In this document: positions 42,134 to 52,035 of the stretch, one piece after another
Layout of the letters: the number at the start of each line of letters is the position of its first letter
How positions within the stretch are numbered: the first letter of the stretch is position 1
Source: Flavihumibacter rivuli
GTDB taxonomy: Bacteria; Bacteroidota; Bacteroidia; Chitinophagales; Chitinophagaceae
Length of the DNA: 64,000 nt
NCBI RefSeq assembly: GCF_018595685.2
Contig: NZ_CP092334.1
Span: 3,066,001 to 3,130,000, forward strand
Direction: 5' to 3'
The notes under the pieces: generated by a model
What the model was told of the DNA's origin: nothing
The model's input: the letters and a program-made list of their open reading frames with translations, nothing else
The model's database searches: none
Program-made: the position numbers and the translations under genes

Positions 42134-43231
42134 ATGACTACTCCCAAATACCTCAAATACCTTGGCCTTAATACCTTGTTCGGCACCAGCCGTACCAAGG
42201 AGATCCTGCACATGAATCCTACGGTTATCCCACACCGTGAGGAAGCCAAGGTGGTCAGGTCCTATGTGTATGACTATGATACCACACATATAGAAGAACA
42301 TGAATTTGATAATGTGACCGACTGTTTTTCCTTCAGGCATAGCAACCGCATCAGTTGGATCAATATTGACGGTATCCGCAAGGTAGATGTTGAAGCAGTA
42401 TGTGCCCATTATGGGGTCCATTCGTTATTGATCGAGGATATCCTCAGCATCAACCAGCGCCCCAAGATGGATGAAGTGGAGGGGGTACTTTTCTGCCTCT
42501 TGAACATGTTGTACTTCAATGAAAAATCAGGAACGGTTGAACAGGAACAGATCAGCATAGTATTGGGTAAGGATTTTGTGATCAGCTTCCAGGAAGATGC
42601 TTCCCGCGATGTATTCAACCCCCTAAGGGATAAACTGAGGGTATCGTCTTCAAAGATCCGCCAACGTACTGCTGACTACCTCTGTTATTCTATGCTCGAC
42701 CTGATCGTTGACAACTATTTCCTGGTAATGGAAAAACTAGGGGAACGGATCGAAGAACTGGAGGAACAGGTAATTAGGGGCAGCAACAGCAGGGCACTGG
42801 CCAGGATCAGTTCCCTGAGGAAAGAACTCATTGTCCTGAAACGCAATATTGCGCCCGTTCGTGACCTGCTCAGCGGCATCATCAGGAGTGAAAGTGACCT
42901 GCTGGACGATCGCACAACCAAATATTTCAAGGATGTGTATGACCATATTATGCAAGCCTACGACCTGAGCGAGAACTACCGCGATATCATGGTGAACATG
43001 CAGGATGTATACATCAACAACGTCAACCTTCGTATGAATGAAGTGATGAAGGTAATGGCCATCGTGACCTGCTTACTGGCACCAGCAACGGTAATTGGGG
43101 GGATTTTCGGGATGAACTTTGACAAGATCCCCTACCTGCACAATGATTACGGGTTCTATATTGCTGTCACGCTGATGCTGATCATCCCCATCTGGATGTT
43201 ATGGGTATTCAGGAAAAGGGGATGGTTCTAA
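42134..43231 (+). CDS. corA: CorA-family magnesium/cobalt channel
   Basis: The 365-residue protein has an acidic cytoplasmic funnel domain (EGVLFCLLNMLYF, ISFQEDASRDVFNPLRDKL), a long stalk helix, and two C-terminal membrane helices around the signature GMN (GGIFGMNFDK). The extreme C-terminus is basic (FRKRGWF). It conducts Mg2+ into the cell as a homopentamer. Monocistronic. Confidence 0.95.
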   Translation: MTTPKYLKYLGLNTLFGTSRTKEILHMNPTVIPHREEAKVVRSYVYDYDTTHIEEHEFDNVTDCFSFRHSNRISWINIDGIRKVDVEAVCAHYGVHSLLIEDILSINQRPKMDEVEGVLFCLLNMLYFNEKSGTVEQEQISIVLGKDFVISFQEDASRDVFNPLRDKLRVSSSKIRQRTADYLCYSMLDLIVDNYFLVMEKLGERIEELEEQVIRGSNSRALARISSLRKELIVLKRNIAPVRDLLSGIIRSESDLLDDRTTKYFKDVYDHIMQAYDLSENYRDIMVNMQDVYINNVNLRMNEVMKVMAIVTCLLAPATVIGGIFGMNFDKIPYLHNDYGFYIAVTLMLIIPIWMLWVFRKRGWF

Positions 43232-43244
43232 GGGATCAATTGCG

Positions 43245-44771
43245 TCAGATGCTGCCGGTCTTCAGGAACTTCTGCCAGTCTTCCAGCATCTTTCCTTTCA
43301 ATACCCTGGGGAATTTATGCTGCCCCCCAACCTTTCCCTTCAACCGCATGAAATCCATGAATTGCGCTTCCGGTAAAACATCCAGGTAAACTTCCTTTAA
43401 AGCACTCCTTCGCTCTACGGCATAATCATCATTGAGCACCTTAAGGTGATCATCGATCTTTTGTTTCAGGAGCTCCGCGTCAACATGATCATCGGACGCC
43501 ACATACCAATGATGGGCGAAGAAGGTCCCGTGCGGAACACCGGCAACCGTAAATTCCGGTATGGATACATTCAGCTCTTCCGAAGCGATTTGCAATGCCC
43601 TGTTCATATTGTCAACACTCAGGTGCTCGCCTACCAGGCTGAGGAAGTGCTTGGTCCTGCCGGTAATGATGATCTCATTCCTTTCCAGGTCTACAAAACG
43701 AACCGTGTCTCCGATCAGGTAACGCCAGGCACCTGCCGAAGTACTGATCAGGATGGCATAATCCTTTCCCATTTCCACCTCATGGATCATGTAGGATTTG
43801 GGATTGGCCACCATATGCCCTTCCGAATCGAAATTTTCATCATCAAAGGGTACAAACTCAAAGAAGATATGGTCATTGATGGAGAGATGCATGCCTTTGG
43901 CATATTGCCTGTCCTGGTAGGCAAGGAATCCCTCCGACGCCAGGTAGGTTTCAATATAGGTCAATGGTTTGGCCAATAATTTCTCGAAACCCTTCTTATA
44001 GGGTTCAAAAGAAACACCCCCGTGAACAAAGAAGGAAAGGTTGGGCCAGATATCGTGGATGGTGTTCAGGTTATAGCGCTCGATGATCTTTTCCATGCAC
44101 ATCTGTATCCAGGCCGGAACCCCAACCACAAAACTGATGTCCCAACGAGGCGCCTGCTCAACGATCTCATCTATCTTATCGTTCCAGTCCGTCATCTTAG
44201 CGATCTTCTTGCCCGGCTTATAAAAAGGAGTGAACCAGAAAGGTACCTTCTTGGCCGTGATCCCGCTGAGGTCGCCGGCATAATAACCCTGGCCTTTTTG
44301 CAACTGGGTACTTCCCCCCAGCATCAGCCAGCCTTTTCCTAAAGAACTGTAGGAAATGCCTTCGTAGCTCCTCAGGGAAAACAATTGTTTGACCATTACC
44401 AGCCGGTTACCCTTCAACAGGTCTTCAGTAATGGGGATATACTTGCTGGAAGATTCAGAAGTTCCTGATGACAAGGCATAATACTTGATCTTTCCAGGCC
44501 AGCAGACATCTGTTTTCCCTTCCAGGGTCTTATGCCACCAGGCCTTGTAAATGCCATTATAGTCGTGGGTGGGCACCAATTGCTGGAACTTCTTTCCAGG
44601 GTGCTTGCTCATCAGTATCTCATCAAAACGGTAGTGCTGCCCGAATTCGGTAAACCTTGCCTTCTTCAATAATTTTTTGAGGACCTTTAGCTGCTGTCGG
44701 CGTGGGGAGCTCTCCGGCAACCTTAGGGCTTTGGCAATCGTTTTGGGTAAATGAATATCAATCAGCGCCAT
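43245..44771 (-). CDS. GH3-family acyl-acid-amido synthetase-like protein
   Basis: The 508-residue ANL-superfamily enzyme resembles plant GH3 auxin conjugases: ATP/AMP motifs YYALSSGTSESSSKYIPIT, WMLGGST-like (GWLMLGGSTQLQ), ISTSAGAWRYLIGDTVRF and EIIITGRTKHFLSLVGEHLS. GH3 proteins in Bacteroidota form acyl adenylates and probably amide bonds of unknown acceptors. The substrate-binding regions differ from the plant enzymes, so no auxin role is implied. Stand-alone on the minus strand, 78 bp from the GT2 gene upstream. Confidence 0.88.
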   Translation of the reverse strand: MALIDIHLPKTIAKALRLPESSPRRQQLKVLKKLLKKARFTEFGQHYRFDEILMSKHPGKKFQQLVPTHDYNGIYKAWWHKTLEGKTDVCWPGKIKYYALSSGTSESSSKYIPITEDLLKGNRLVMVKQLFSLRSYEGISYSSLGKGWLMLGGSTQLQKGQGYYAGDLSGITAKKVPFWFTPFYKPGKKIAKMTDWNDKIDEIVEQAPRWDISFVVGVPAWIQMCMEKIIERYNLNTIHDIWPNLSFFVHGGVSFEPYKKGFEKLLAKPLTYIETYLASEGFLAYQDRQYAKGMHLSINDHIFFEFVPFDDENFDSEGHMVANPKSYMIHEVEMGKDYAILISTSAGAWRYLIGDTVRFVDLERNEIIITGRTKHFLSLVGEHLSVDNMNRALQIASEELNVSIPEFTVAGVPHGTFFAHHWYVASDDHVDAELLKQKIDDHLKVLNDDYAVERRSALKEVYLDVLPEAQFMDFMRLKGKVGGQHKFPRVLKGKMLEDWQKFLKTGSI

Positions 44772-44849
44772 TGATGCAATACAAGCTTTGGGTGAAATCC
44801 AAAATTAGTCATTCGCCTCCCAAAAATGCAATAAGTGGTAAATAGTTTC

Positions 44850-46034
44850 CTATTTTAACAACCATACCCGGCCATTCTCGTCACTGCTGTCACTGCCTAT
44901 TACAGAAGCCGCGCCCTGGTAGTAAAAACGATAGCTATTGGCGGGGCCATGTTCTTCCATTATCCCCATTGCCTGTCTCAGGGTAAACTGTTCCCCCAGG
45001 CAAAGCACCAATACCGATCCCTTTCCTATCGGTCCGGAATGCCCGGTTACCATTTCAGGTTGGGGAAAGGAAAATTTCCCCTCCGGGCTTTCCGGTATGG
45101 CAAACTCACTTTGCATTAAGGATGCAATAGTTTCCGGGTCACCCATAAGTTTCCAGTTCTCCTTACCTATAGGCTTGGGCGCTTTTTTCAGGCCATTCCT
45201 GATCGCAGACAATGAACCACTGAGCAGGATACCACCCCGCATCAGCAGTTTCCAGGCAGCGGAGCCTCCCCTGAAGTGTTTGTCCACAAAAATGATCATG
45301 GCTTCATAGAACCTCCTGACATATTGTTGGTCCTTGCGGGTGCTTTCCCCTTTAAAATGGATAAGCGAAGGCTCAGAAAGGTAATAATTGGAAAAGCCGG
45401 CCTCACTGATCCGGTAGCTCAGGTCGATATCTTCCCCGTACATGAAGAAGGCTTCATCGAATCCACCTACCTGTTGGTAAACCACGGCCGGTATCATCAT
45501 ACAGGCCCCTGCAAGGATCTCCACCACATGGTCTTCTGCGGGCGAAAGATGTCCCAGGTAATATTTAGCAATCTTTCGATGCCGGGGAAACAACCTGATG
45601 AAGCCACTCATCTTGAAAAATGAGGTCATGCCATCCGGGAACCCCCTTTTTGATTCGGGCAGGAATGCACCGGAACCATCGATCATCCGGAAACCAGTGG
45701 CGCCATTGATCCTGTGGGTTCCCTGTTTCTCCAGGAATTGTTTGAAAAAAGTTTCGGGAATAAGGGTGTCAGGGTTCAATATCAGTAAATACTGTCCCCT
45801 CGCCTTTTCCATGGCCAGGTTATTGGCCTTGCCGAATCCAAGGTTTTCCTTTAGCCAAATGAACTGAACGGTAGGGAACTGTTTCGGTAACAATGCAGCG
45901 CTTGCATCGGTTGAGGCATTATCCACTACGATCACCTCTGCGTCCATTCCCTCCAGTGCTTTCCATACGGATCTCAGGCAATGCTCCAGGAAATGGCAAA
46001 CATTATAATTGACAATGATAACCGAAAACAACAT
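44850..46034 (-). CDS. Family 2 glycosyltransferase (rhamnosyltransferase-like) with C-terminal extension
   Basis: The 394 residues from the ATG at 46034 open with the GT-A core MLFSVIIVNYNVCHFLEHCL, VIVVDNASTDASAAL and the DxD-type region LLILNPDTLIPET; further along are GGFDEAFFMYGEDIDLSYRI and RKDQQYVRRFYEAMIIF. A membrane-proximal helix follows. The last 100 residues (FSFPQPEMVTGHSGP onward, ending DENGRVWLLK) are beyond the usual core and look like a separate small domain. It transfers sugars in envelope polysaccharide synthesis; donor and acceptor unknown. Confidence 0.88.
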   Translation of the reverse strand: MLFSVIIVNYNVCHFLEHCLRSVWKALEGMDAEVIVVDNASTDASAALLPKQFPTVQFIWLKENLGFGKANNLAMEKARGQYLLILNPDTLIPETFFKQFLEKQGTHRINGATGFRMIDGSGAFLPESKRGFPDGMTSFFKMSGFIRLFPRHRKIAKYYLGHLSPAEDHVVEILAGACMMIPAVVYQQVGGFDEAFFMYGEDIDLSYRISEAGFSNYYLSEPSLIHFKGESTRKDQQYVRRFYEAMIIFVDKHFRGGSAAWKLLMRGGILLSGSLSAIRNGLKKAPKPIGKENWKLMGDPETIASLMQSEFAIPESPEGKFSFPQPEMVTGHSGPIGKGSVLVLCLGEQFTLRQAMGIMEEHGPANSYRFYYQGAASVIGSDSSDENGRVWLLK

Positions 46035-46112
46035 GGCACCAAATCTAGGCATGAAAATCCGTAAAAAGGATGAACCACCTGGCGGATGACCAAGTGGTTG
46101 AAGCTTAAACTG

Positions 46113-46120
46113 TACTTTTG
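46113..46120 (+). promoter_or_regulatory. Candidate -7 element (TACTTTTG) for the inositol-phosphatase-like gene
   Basis: TACTTTTG fits TAnnTTTG and lies 4 bp before the ATG at 46125, implying a nearly leaderless transcript. Confidence 0.35.
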
Positions 46121-46124
46121 CAAC

Positions 46125-46910
46125 ATGTTACAGGAAACCCTAATCAAAGCAACCAGGGCCGGGGCTGCTGTTCTACAGCAGTTTTTCAACAACAAGGACC
46201 TGGCGATTTCCAACAAGGAAGGTGTCAATAACCTTGTTACAGAAGCGGACCACGCTTCAGAGAAAGTGATCTTCGAAGTGATCCGCGAAGCATTCCCGGA
46301 TCATTACATCCTGAGTGAAGAAAGCGGTGAGATCATCCAGGACTCCACTTACAAGTGGATCATTGACCCCATCGATGGCACAGTGAACTTTGCCAATGGT
46401 ATCCCCATCTGTTGTGTGAGCATAGGCATTGAGAAAGATGGCAAGATGATCCATGGTGCCGTATACAACCCCTTCATCGGAGAGTTCTTCCTGGCGGAAA
46501 AGGGCAAGGGCGCTACCCTGAATGGTGATCCCATCTGGGTGAGTGAAAAATCCGATGTGGCCAGCTCTTGCCTGGTGACCGGTTTCCCATATACCTACCT
46601 GGATATGCCAAACGGACCCCTTGAATGTTTTGAAAGGTTTATCCGCAAAGGTATCCCGGTTCGTCGCCTGGGTTCTGCAGCCATCGATCTTTGTTGGGTA
46701 GCAGCAGGCCGCTTCGATGGTTTCTATGAACACAAACTTCAGGCATGGGACAGTGCAGCAGGTTTCCTGATGGTGGAAGAGGCAGGTGGAAAAGTTACAG
46801 ATTTCAAGGGCAACTACTATTCGCCCTATCAGCCCCACCTCCTGGCCACTAATGGCAAGATCCATGATGAAATGCTGCAGTGGCTCTCAGGTGAGCTGCC
46901 CGTAAAGTGA
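46125..46910 (+). CDS. Inositol-monophosphatase family phosphatase (SuhB-like)
   Basis: The 261-residue Mg-dependent phosphatase. Metal motifs: LVTEADHASEKVI, ILSEESGE with the Glu pair, WIIDPIDGTVNFANGIP (DPxDGT) and QAWDSAAGFLMVEEAGG (WDxAAG). Relatives hydrolyse inositol, histidinol or nucleotide phosphates (CysQ, SuhB). SuhB-like regulation of ribosomal RNA is possible but cannot be seen in sequence. It is followed by thiL after 45 bp. Confidence 0.9.
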   Translation: MLQETLIKATRAGAAVLQQFFNNKDLAISNKEGVNNLVTEADHASEKVIFEVIREAFPDHYILSEESGEIIQDSTYKWIIDPIDGTVNFANGIPICCVSIGIEKDGKMIHGAVYNPFIGEFFLAEKGKGATLNGDPIWVSEKSDVASSCLVTGFPYTYLDMPNGPLECFERFIRKGIPVRRLGSAAIDLCWVAAGRFDGFYEHKLQAWDSAAGFLMVEEAGGKVTDFKGNYYSPYQPHLLATNGKIHDEMLQWLSGELPVK

Positions 46911-46955
46911 TGCTTCACTTTGGGTAATGATTTTTTTACTTAGAATTCAAGAGAT

Positions 46956-47993
46956 ATGAGCGAATCCCGTACAGAGATATCCAGTCTTGGTGAATTTGGC
47001 CTGATCGACCACCTTACCAGGAACATCGAATTTCATAACTCCTCTTCCGTTATTGGGGTTGGTGATGATGCCGCCGTGATCGATCATTATGGCAAACAGA
47101 CCGTGATCACAACAGATATGATGGTGGAAGGCATTCACTTCGACCTCATGTATACCCCGCTGAAACACCTGGGCTACAAATCCGTGGTGGTGAACCTCAG
47201 CGATATCTATGCCATGAATGCGACGCCTACTCAGGTGGTCATCAGCCTGGCCATCAGCAACAAGTTCAGCGTGGAAGCCATGGATGATTTCTACGAAGGG
47301 GTCTATGCCGCATGTGAACAATATGGGGTTGACCTGGTAGGTGGTGACACCTGTTCTTCCAGGTTGGGCTTTGTCATTAATGTTACGGCCATTGGCGAGG
47401 TTGCCCCGAACCAGTTTGTTCAGCGCAGTACGGCCAGGAAGGGCGACCTGCTTTGTGTGAGTGGATTCCTTGGCGGTGCCTTCCTTGGATTAACCCTATT
47501 GGAAAGGGAAAAGAAGATCTTCCTCGAAAACCCACAGATCCAGCCAGACCTGGAAAACGAAAAATATATTGTCGGCAAACTGCTGAAGCCGGAAGCGCGA
47601 AAAGATATCATCGCCTTCCTGGCAGAACAATCCATTACCCCGACTGCCATGATGGACGTAAGTGATGGACTCAGTTCTGATATCCTGCACATTTGTACCA
47701 GGAGCAACCTGGGTTGTGTGTTGTATGAAGAAAAGATCCCCATCCATGAGGACGCGAGGACGGCAGCCTTCAAATTCGGTCTTGACCCAACAGCTTGTGC
47801 ATTAAGCGGCGGTGAAGACTATGAATTACTCTTTACCATCAGGCAGGAAGATTATGAGAAGGTCATCCTGAGCGAAGAGATCATTGTGATTGGTTACATG
47901 ACAGAAGCTGAAGAGGGAAGCCATATCCTTACAAAAGGGGGAAACAAGTTCAAATTGACAGCCCAGGGATGGAATGCATTTAAAGAACAGTAG
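46956..47993 (+). CDS. thiL: Thiamine-monophosphate kinase
   Basis: The 345-residue ATP-dependent kinase that makes the cofactor thiamine diphosphate. Motifs: IGVGDDAAVID, VITTDMMVEGIHFDL, KSVVVNLSDIYAMNA (Mg and substrate Asp residues), DLVGGDTCSS, MDVSDGLSSDILH and SGGEDYELLFTI. The PurM-like N- and C-terminal halves are complete. It lies downstream of the phosphatase and 16 bp upstream of the S41 peptidase; co-transcription is plausible. Confidence 0.95.
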   Translation: MSESRTEISSLGEFGLIDHLTRNIEFHNSSSVIGVGDDAAVIDHYGKQTVITTDMMVEGIHFDLMYTPLKHLGYKSVVVNLSDIYAMNATPTQVVISLAISNKFSVEAMDDFYEGVYAACEQYGVDLVGGDTCSSRLGFVINVTAIGEVAPNQFVQRSTARKGDLLCVSGFLGGAFLGLTLLEREKKIFLENPQIQPDLENEKYIVGKLLKPEARKDIIAFLAEQSITPTAMMDVSDGLSSDILHICTRSNLGCVLYEEKIPIHEDARTAAFKFGLDPTACALSGGEDYELLFTIRQEDYEKVILSEEIIVIGYMTEAEEGSHILTKGGNKFKLTAQGWNAFKEQ

Positions 47994-48009
47994 GCATTAT
48001 CTTTAGGCC

Positions 48010-49548
48010 ATGCCGATCACCAAGCATTCCTTATCCGCCATCCTGGTAATCCTTGCATTCGTACTGCTGGCTTCCTGCAGCAGTACCAGGTCTGCTTTTG
48101 ATCCCGGTAGGAAATACGCACCGGAAAAACTGAAGAAGGACTATGCCCTCTTCCGGAATATACTGGAAGAATCCCACCCCGGACTGTATTGGTATACCCC
48201 CAAGGACAGCATGGATGTTTATTTTGACCAGGGTTATGCTTTATTGAAGGATTCCATGACAGAGCCGGCCTTCCGTTCCGTACTCAGCTATGTATTGGCC
48301 AAGGTAAGGTGTGGTCATACCAGTACACGCTATTCCCGTCAATATACCCGCTGGCTGGATACGGCAAGGCTTCCTTCCTTTCCGATCTCGATCAAAGAGC
48401 TGGAACAGGACACGGTACTGCTTAACAATACCCTGCAGCGAAGCAATATCACCCTCAAGAGGGGAACAAGGTTGACCAGGCTGAATGGGGAACCCTTACC
48501 ACAGCTATTGGATACGCTCAAATCATATATCCCCAACGATGGTTACAATGAATCCTACCTCAGGCAGGCATTGAGTAACCGCGGGGCATTGGGAGGCTGG
48601 TTGAGGTTGGTGAAGGGCTGGCAAAAGGAATACTCCCTGGGTTATATTGACAGCCTTGGCATGGAACAAGAAACCAGGTTCCGGCTGGTAGAGCCTCCAA
48701 AGCCGGCAGATACCACTAAAAAACCAGCAATAGAAGTATTGAGAAAACCTTTCCGGAAAAAGGAAGTAAAGGAAGAAAGGCTTTTGAGTGCAAGGAATAT
48801 CCAGTTCGATACGGCTTTGTCCACCGCCTACATGACGGTCAATACCTTTAATAATGGCTACAGCTTACCTGCCTTCTTCAAAGAGAGTTTCCATGCTCTC
48901 AGGAAATTGGGTATCCGGCACCTGGTCATCGACCTCCGTAGCAATGGCGGGGGAAATGTGTCGAACTCCAATATCCTCACGCGCTATATCCTGGATAAAC
49001 CCTTCAAGGTTGCTGACTCCCTGTATGCCGTGAGTAAGCGAAGTAAGTACGGTGACTATGTACAGTACAATAGCATTACCGGGATCTTTTTCAGTTTTAT
49101 CACCCGGAAAAGGAAGGACGGGAACTATCATTTCGGCTATTTCGAGCGGCATCATTTCAAACCCAAAAGGAATGGCCACTATAACGGTAATGTATATGTG
49201 CTCATTGGCCCGAACTCCTTTTCCGCTACGGCAATTTTTGCGGGGACAGTTAAAGGGCAGCCCAATGTATTGCTCATTGGTGAAGAGACCGGTGGCGCTG
49301 CCTATGGCAACAATGCCTGGTTCATTCCCAATGTTACCCTTCCGGAAACCGGTGTGAGGTTCCGGTTGCCCAAATTCAGGTTGGTGATCAATAAGGATAT
49401 GGTCAAGGATGGCAGGGGCGTGTTGCCTGATGTGGAAGTAAAGCCAACCACCCAATCCGTCAGGGAAAACATTGACCCGAAAGTTGAATACCTGCGGAAA
49501 CTGATCCTTAATAGGTCGCAAGCCCCCGTAAATAGGGGTTCAAATTAA
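48010..49548 (+). CDS. S41-family peptidase, lipoprotein
   Basis: The 512-residue serine protease has a lipoprotein signal (ILAFVLLASC, lipobox LASC) so it sits at the periplasmic membrane face. The C-terminal-processing-peptidase core is seen in LVIDLRSNGGGNVSNSNILTRYI and IGPNSFSATAIFAG with Ser and downstream EETGGAAYGNN (catalytic Ser/Lys region), plus a final helix (GVLPDVEVKPT). A domain before the core (residues 35-180) is typical of S41 proteins that bind substrate tails. A PDZ domain is not obvious. The stop overlaps the nagA end convergently by 9 bp. Confidence 0.86.
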   Translation: MPITKHSLSAILVILAFVLLASCSSTRSAFDPGRKYAPEKLKKDYALFRNILEESHPGLYWYTPKDSMDVYFDQGYALLKDSMTEPAFRSVLSYVLAKVRCGHTSTRYSRQYTRWLDTARLPSFPISIKELEQDTVLLNNTLQRSNITLKRGTRLTRLNGEPLPQLLDTLKSYIPNDGYNESYLRQALSNRGALGGWLRLVKGWQKEYSLGYIDSLGMEQETRFRLVEPPKPADTTKKPAIEVLRKPFRKKEVKEERLLSARNIQFDTALSTAYMTVNTFNNGYSLPAFFKESFHALRKLGIRHLVIDLRSNGGGNVSNSNILTRYILDKPFKVADSLYAVSKRSKYGDYVQYNSITGIFFSFITRKRKDGNYHFGYFERHHFKPKRNGHYNGNVYVLIGPNSFSATAIFAGTVKGQPNVLLIGEETGGAAYGNNAWFIPNVTLPETGVRFRLPKFRLVINKDMVKDGRGVLPDVEVKPTTQSVRENIDPKVEYLRKLILNRSQAPVNRGSN

Positions 49549-50667
49549 TTCCTGCCATTCCCCGTTGCTGTAAATGCCCTTCAGTTCCCAGTTATGATCC
49601 AGTCGAAGAAGCTCGGCCCGGTAATCTTTCCGGATACGGCCACGCTCATGGTCCCAACCCATTACCCTTGCCGGTATAAGGGATGCCATTTGTAAGACCA
49701 GGTGTTCAGCGATCCCTGCCTTATGTATGCAATTCCTCACGGAAGAAAGCATGGTCAATGCCGAACCTGATAGGGTTCCATCCGGTAGAACATAACGGTC
49801 TTCCTTCAATACATGGGGATAATTGCCGGTAGGATTGGCGGTGACTGCATCGGTAATGATGAACAAGCGCTCCTGCATTAGTTTACTGGCCAGCCTGACC
49901 ATCGGCCAATCCACATGAAAGCCATCGGGAACAATGCTGGAGCAGGCGGTTGCGTGGTCAAGGATTGCTCCAGGCAACCCGGGCTCGCGGTGGTGAAGGG
50001 GTGACATGGCATTGAACAAATGGGTACAGGTTGGGATACCTGATGAAAATGCCTGGTTGGCCTGGGCATAGGTGGCATTGCTATGGCCTATCGAGAGTTT
50101 CAGGTTGTATTCCTGTATTACCTGCAGTGCTTCTTCCGAAAACAATTCAGGGGCAATGGTCATCATGGTAACCACCCCCTTGCCATACTCAAGGATGGTC
50201 CTGATATTCGCTGGATCCGGTGTTTGGATGCAATCCACAGCATGGGCCCCGCGGCGCAAGGGATTGAGGAAGGGCCCTTCCAGGTGAAGCCCTGCAACAC
50301 CTTTACCTCCCGCTTTCCAATACTCCCTGATCGCATCTATTGCACTAAATACGATTTCATTGGTGTTGGTCGCAACCGTGGGCTGAATGAAGGTAGCACC
50401 ACCAGCAACGGAATACTCCACCGTTTTCCTGAGGGAGGCAATCGATGGATGCTCCCCAAACAATTCCCCGTTTCCACCATAGATCTGCAGGTCAATAAAA
50501 GCAGGGACCAGGCTGTCACCCTGAAGGTCGATTGGCTTTACCTGCAGGGCAGACTCCGGCCTTGTTCCGAGGGATATAATTCTGTCGGCTTCTACCCATA
50601 CATCTGCTTCTACAAAATGTTCTCCGGTAAAGACCCTTCCATTGGTAAACCTGGTAAGTAGACTCAT
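49540..50667 (-). CDS. nagA: N-acetylglucosamine-6-phosphate deacetylase
   Basis: Deacetylates GlcNAc-6-phosphate to glucosamine-6-phosphate, the first shared step of amino-sugar recycling. The 375 residues from the ATG at 50667 show the amidohydrolase pattern: LQIYGGNGELFGEHPS, GLHLEGPFLNPLRRGAHA, LSIGHSNATYAQA, CTHLFNAMSPLHHREPG, VPDGFHVDWPMV and FIITDAVTANPTG (catalytic Asp). The gene precedes no other nag genes; only 7 bp separates it from the upstream omega-amidase gene, so they are co-transcribed. Confidence 0.94.
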   Translation of the reverse strand: MSLLTRFTNGRVFTGEHFVEADVWVEADRIISLGTRPESALQVKPIDLQGDSLVPAFIDLQIYGGNGELFGEHPSIASLRKTVEYSVAGGATFIQPTVATNTNEIVFSAIDAIREYWKAGGKGVAGLHLEGPFLNPLRRGAHAVDCIQTPDPANIRTILEYGKGVVTMMTIAPELFSEEALQVIQEYNLKLSIGHSNATYAQANQAFSSGIPTCTHLFNAMSPLHHREPGLPGAILDHATACSSIVPDGFHVDWPMVRLASKLMQERLFIITDAVTANPTGNYPHVLKEDRYVLPDGTLSGSALTMLSSVRNCIHKAGIAEHLVLQMASLIPARVMGWDHERGRIRKDYRAELLRLDHNWELKGIYSNGEWQELI

Positions 50668-50674
50668 CTTGGTA

Positions 50675-51487
50675 TTATTGTTCGAGGATGGCAAATTGGT
50701 CCGCATCTTTCAGGAATGGAAACCTGGCCCTGGTTTCTTCCAATTCCTTCTTTTCCAAAACAACCGTGTGCACTTCTTCTTCATGGGCCTTGTGGTAAAT
50801 GACCTCACCCATCGGGTTGAGCACCATACTGTCGCCGCTATGGTAGATATCATTTCCATCTTTGCCGACCCTGTTCACCCCAACCACAAAGCACTGGTTC
50901 TCTATCGCCCTGGCTGTTAGAAGGGTTCGCCAGGCATGGCTCCTTCGTTCCGGCCAGTTGGCCACATTGATCAGCACATCATATTCAGGGAGAAGGCTAA
51001 CTTCATCCTCCGCACTATTCTGTTGCTGCCTGGCCCATACGGGAAAGCGGAGGTCGTAACAAACCTGCAGGTTGATCTTCCAACCTTTTACGGAAGCAAT
51101 GAATCGTTTGGTGCCCTGGGCATAGTGCTGGTCTTCACCTGCAAAGCCGAAGAGATGCCTTTTATCGTAAGAACCGTAAGTTCCATTCGGTAGCATCCAT
51201 ACCAGGCGATTATAGAATGCATCCCCTTCCCGGATGATGATACTACCGGTAAGGATTATGCGATTTTCGGCGGCCACCCGTTTCATCCAGGACATGGTTG
51301 GCCCATCCATGGTTTCGGCGAGCTTAGCAGGTTGCATACTGAATCCGGTACTGAACATTTCCGGTAAAACCACCACTTCCATCTTTTCCTTCACTCCCCT
51401 GATCTTTTCTTCCAGCATAAGAAGGTTGGCAGACTTGTCTTCCCAAAAAAGGCTGGTTTGTATAGTGGTGATATGCAGTGTTGACAT
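50675..51487 (-). CDS. Omega-amidase/nitrilase-superfamily C-N hydrolase (YafV-like)
   Basis: The 270 residues from the ATG at 51487 show the Glu-Lys-Cys triad: VVVLPEMFSTGFS, SYDKRHLFGFAGED and LQVCYDLRFPVWARQ. The YafV/Nit2-like subgroup removes amide from alpha-ketoglutaramate-type substrates in glutamine and methionine salvage. Location next to nagA on a shared transcript suggests nitrogen recycling, but that is contextual only. Confidence 0.9.
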   Translation of the reverse strand: MSTLHITTIQTSLFWEDKSANLLMLEEKIRGVKEKMEVVVLPEMFSTGFSMQPAKLAETMDGPTMSWMKRVAAENRIILTGSIIIREGDAFYNRLVWMLPNGTYGSYDKRHLFGFAGEDQHYAQGTKRFIASVKGWKINLQVCYDLRFPVWARQQQNSAEDEVSLLPEYDVLINVANWPERRSHAWRTLLTARAIENQCFVVGVNRVGKDGNDIYHSGDSMVLNPMGEVIYHKAHEEEVHTVVLEKKELEETRARFPFLKDADQFAILEQ

Positions 51488-51555
51488 TTTGCGTTGGCAT
51501 TCGTTCAGCAATTACCGAAATTAAACAAGATAGGCTTAATCCGACCCTTCACCCT

Positions 51556-52035
51556 TCACGGCTTCCGGTACTTATTTATCTGTTTCTGCACCAGTTCCCA
51601 TTCATACCCTTTCCTTAAGAGGTAGTCCTGGAATTTCCTGAGCCTCGCCATCCGGTCTTCCTCCCCCGCCAGCGACTCCCATTTTGATTCCGCGAGTTTA
51701 TCCAGCCTGGTAAGGTAATCTTCCTCCGGTATGGAGGCAAGGGCTTTCCGGATGCAATACTCACTGACCTGCCGCTGCTTGAGCTCCATGGATATCCTGC
51801 CGCGGCCCCAGTTTTTGATCCTGGACTTACCCCCTGCAAAAGCAAGGGCATAGCGTTCCTCATTCAGGTAATCTTCCTCGATCAACCGGGCAATGAGCTG
51901 TTCCGTTTCCTGTTTTCGCAGGCCATAACCATACAATTTCTCCTTCACCTCCTGGTGACAACGTTCCTGGTAGGCACAATAATGCCTCGCTTTCTGCAAT
52001 GCCTGTTCTGGTGTATAGGTTCGGGAAAATGCCAT
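51556..52035 (-). CDS. recX: Regulatory protein RecX
   Basis: The 159 residues from the ATG at 52035 carry the three-helix tandem RecX repeats: ALQKARHYCAYQERCHQEV, GYGLRKQETEQLIARLIEED, YLNEERYALAFAGGKSRIKN, WGRGRISMELKQRQV. RecX binds and moderates RecA filaments. recA is not in the window. Divergent from dnaN. Confidence 0.9.
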   Translation of the reverse strand: MAFSRTYTPEQALQKARHYCAYQERCHQEVKEKLYGYGLRKQETEQLIARLIEEDYLNEERYALAFAGGKSRIKNWGRGRISMELKQRQVSEYCIRKALASIPEEDYLTRLDKLAESKWESLAGEEDRMARLRKFQDYLLRKGYEWELVQKQINKYRKP

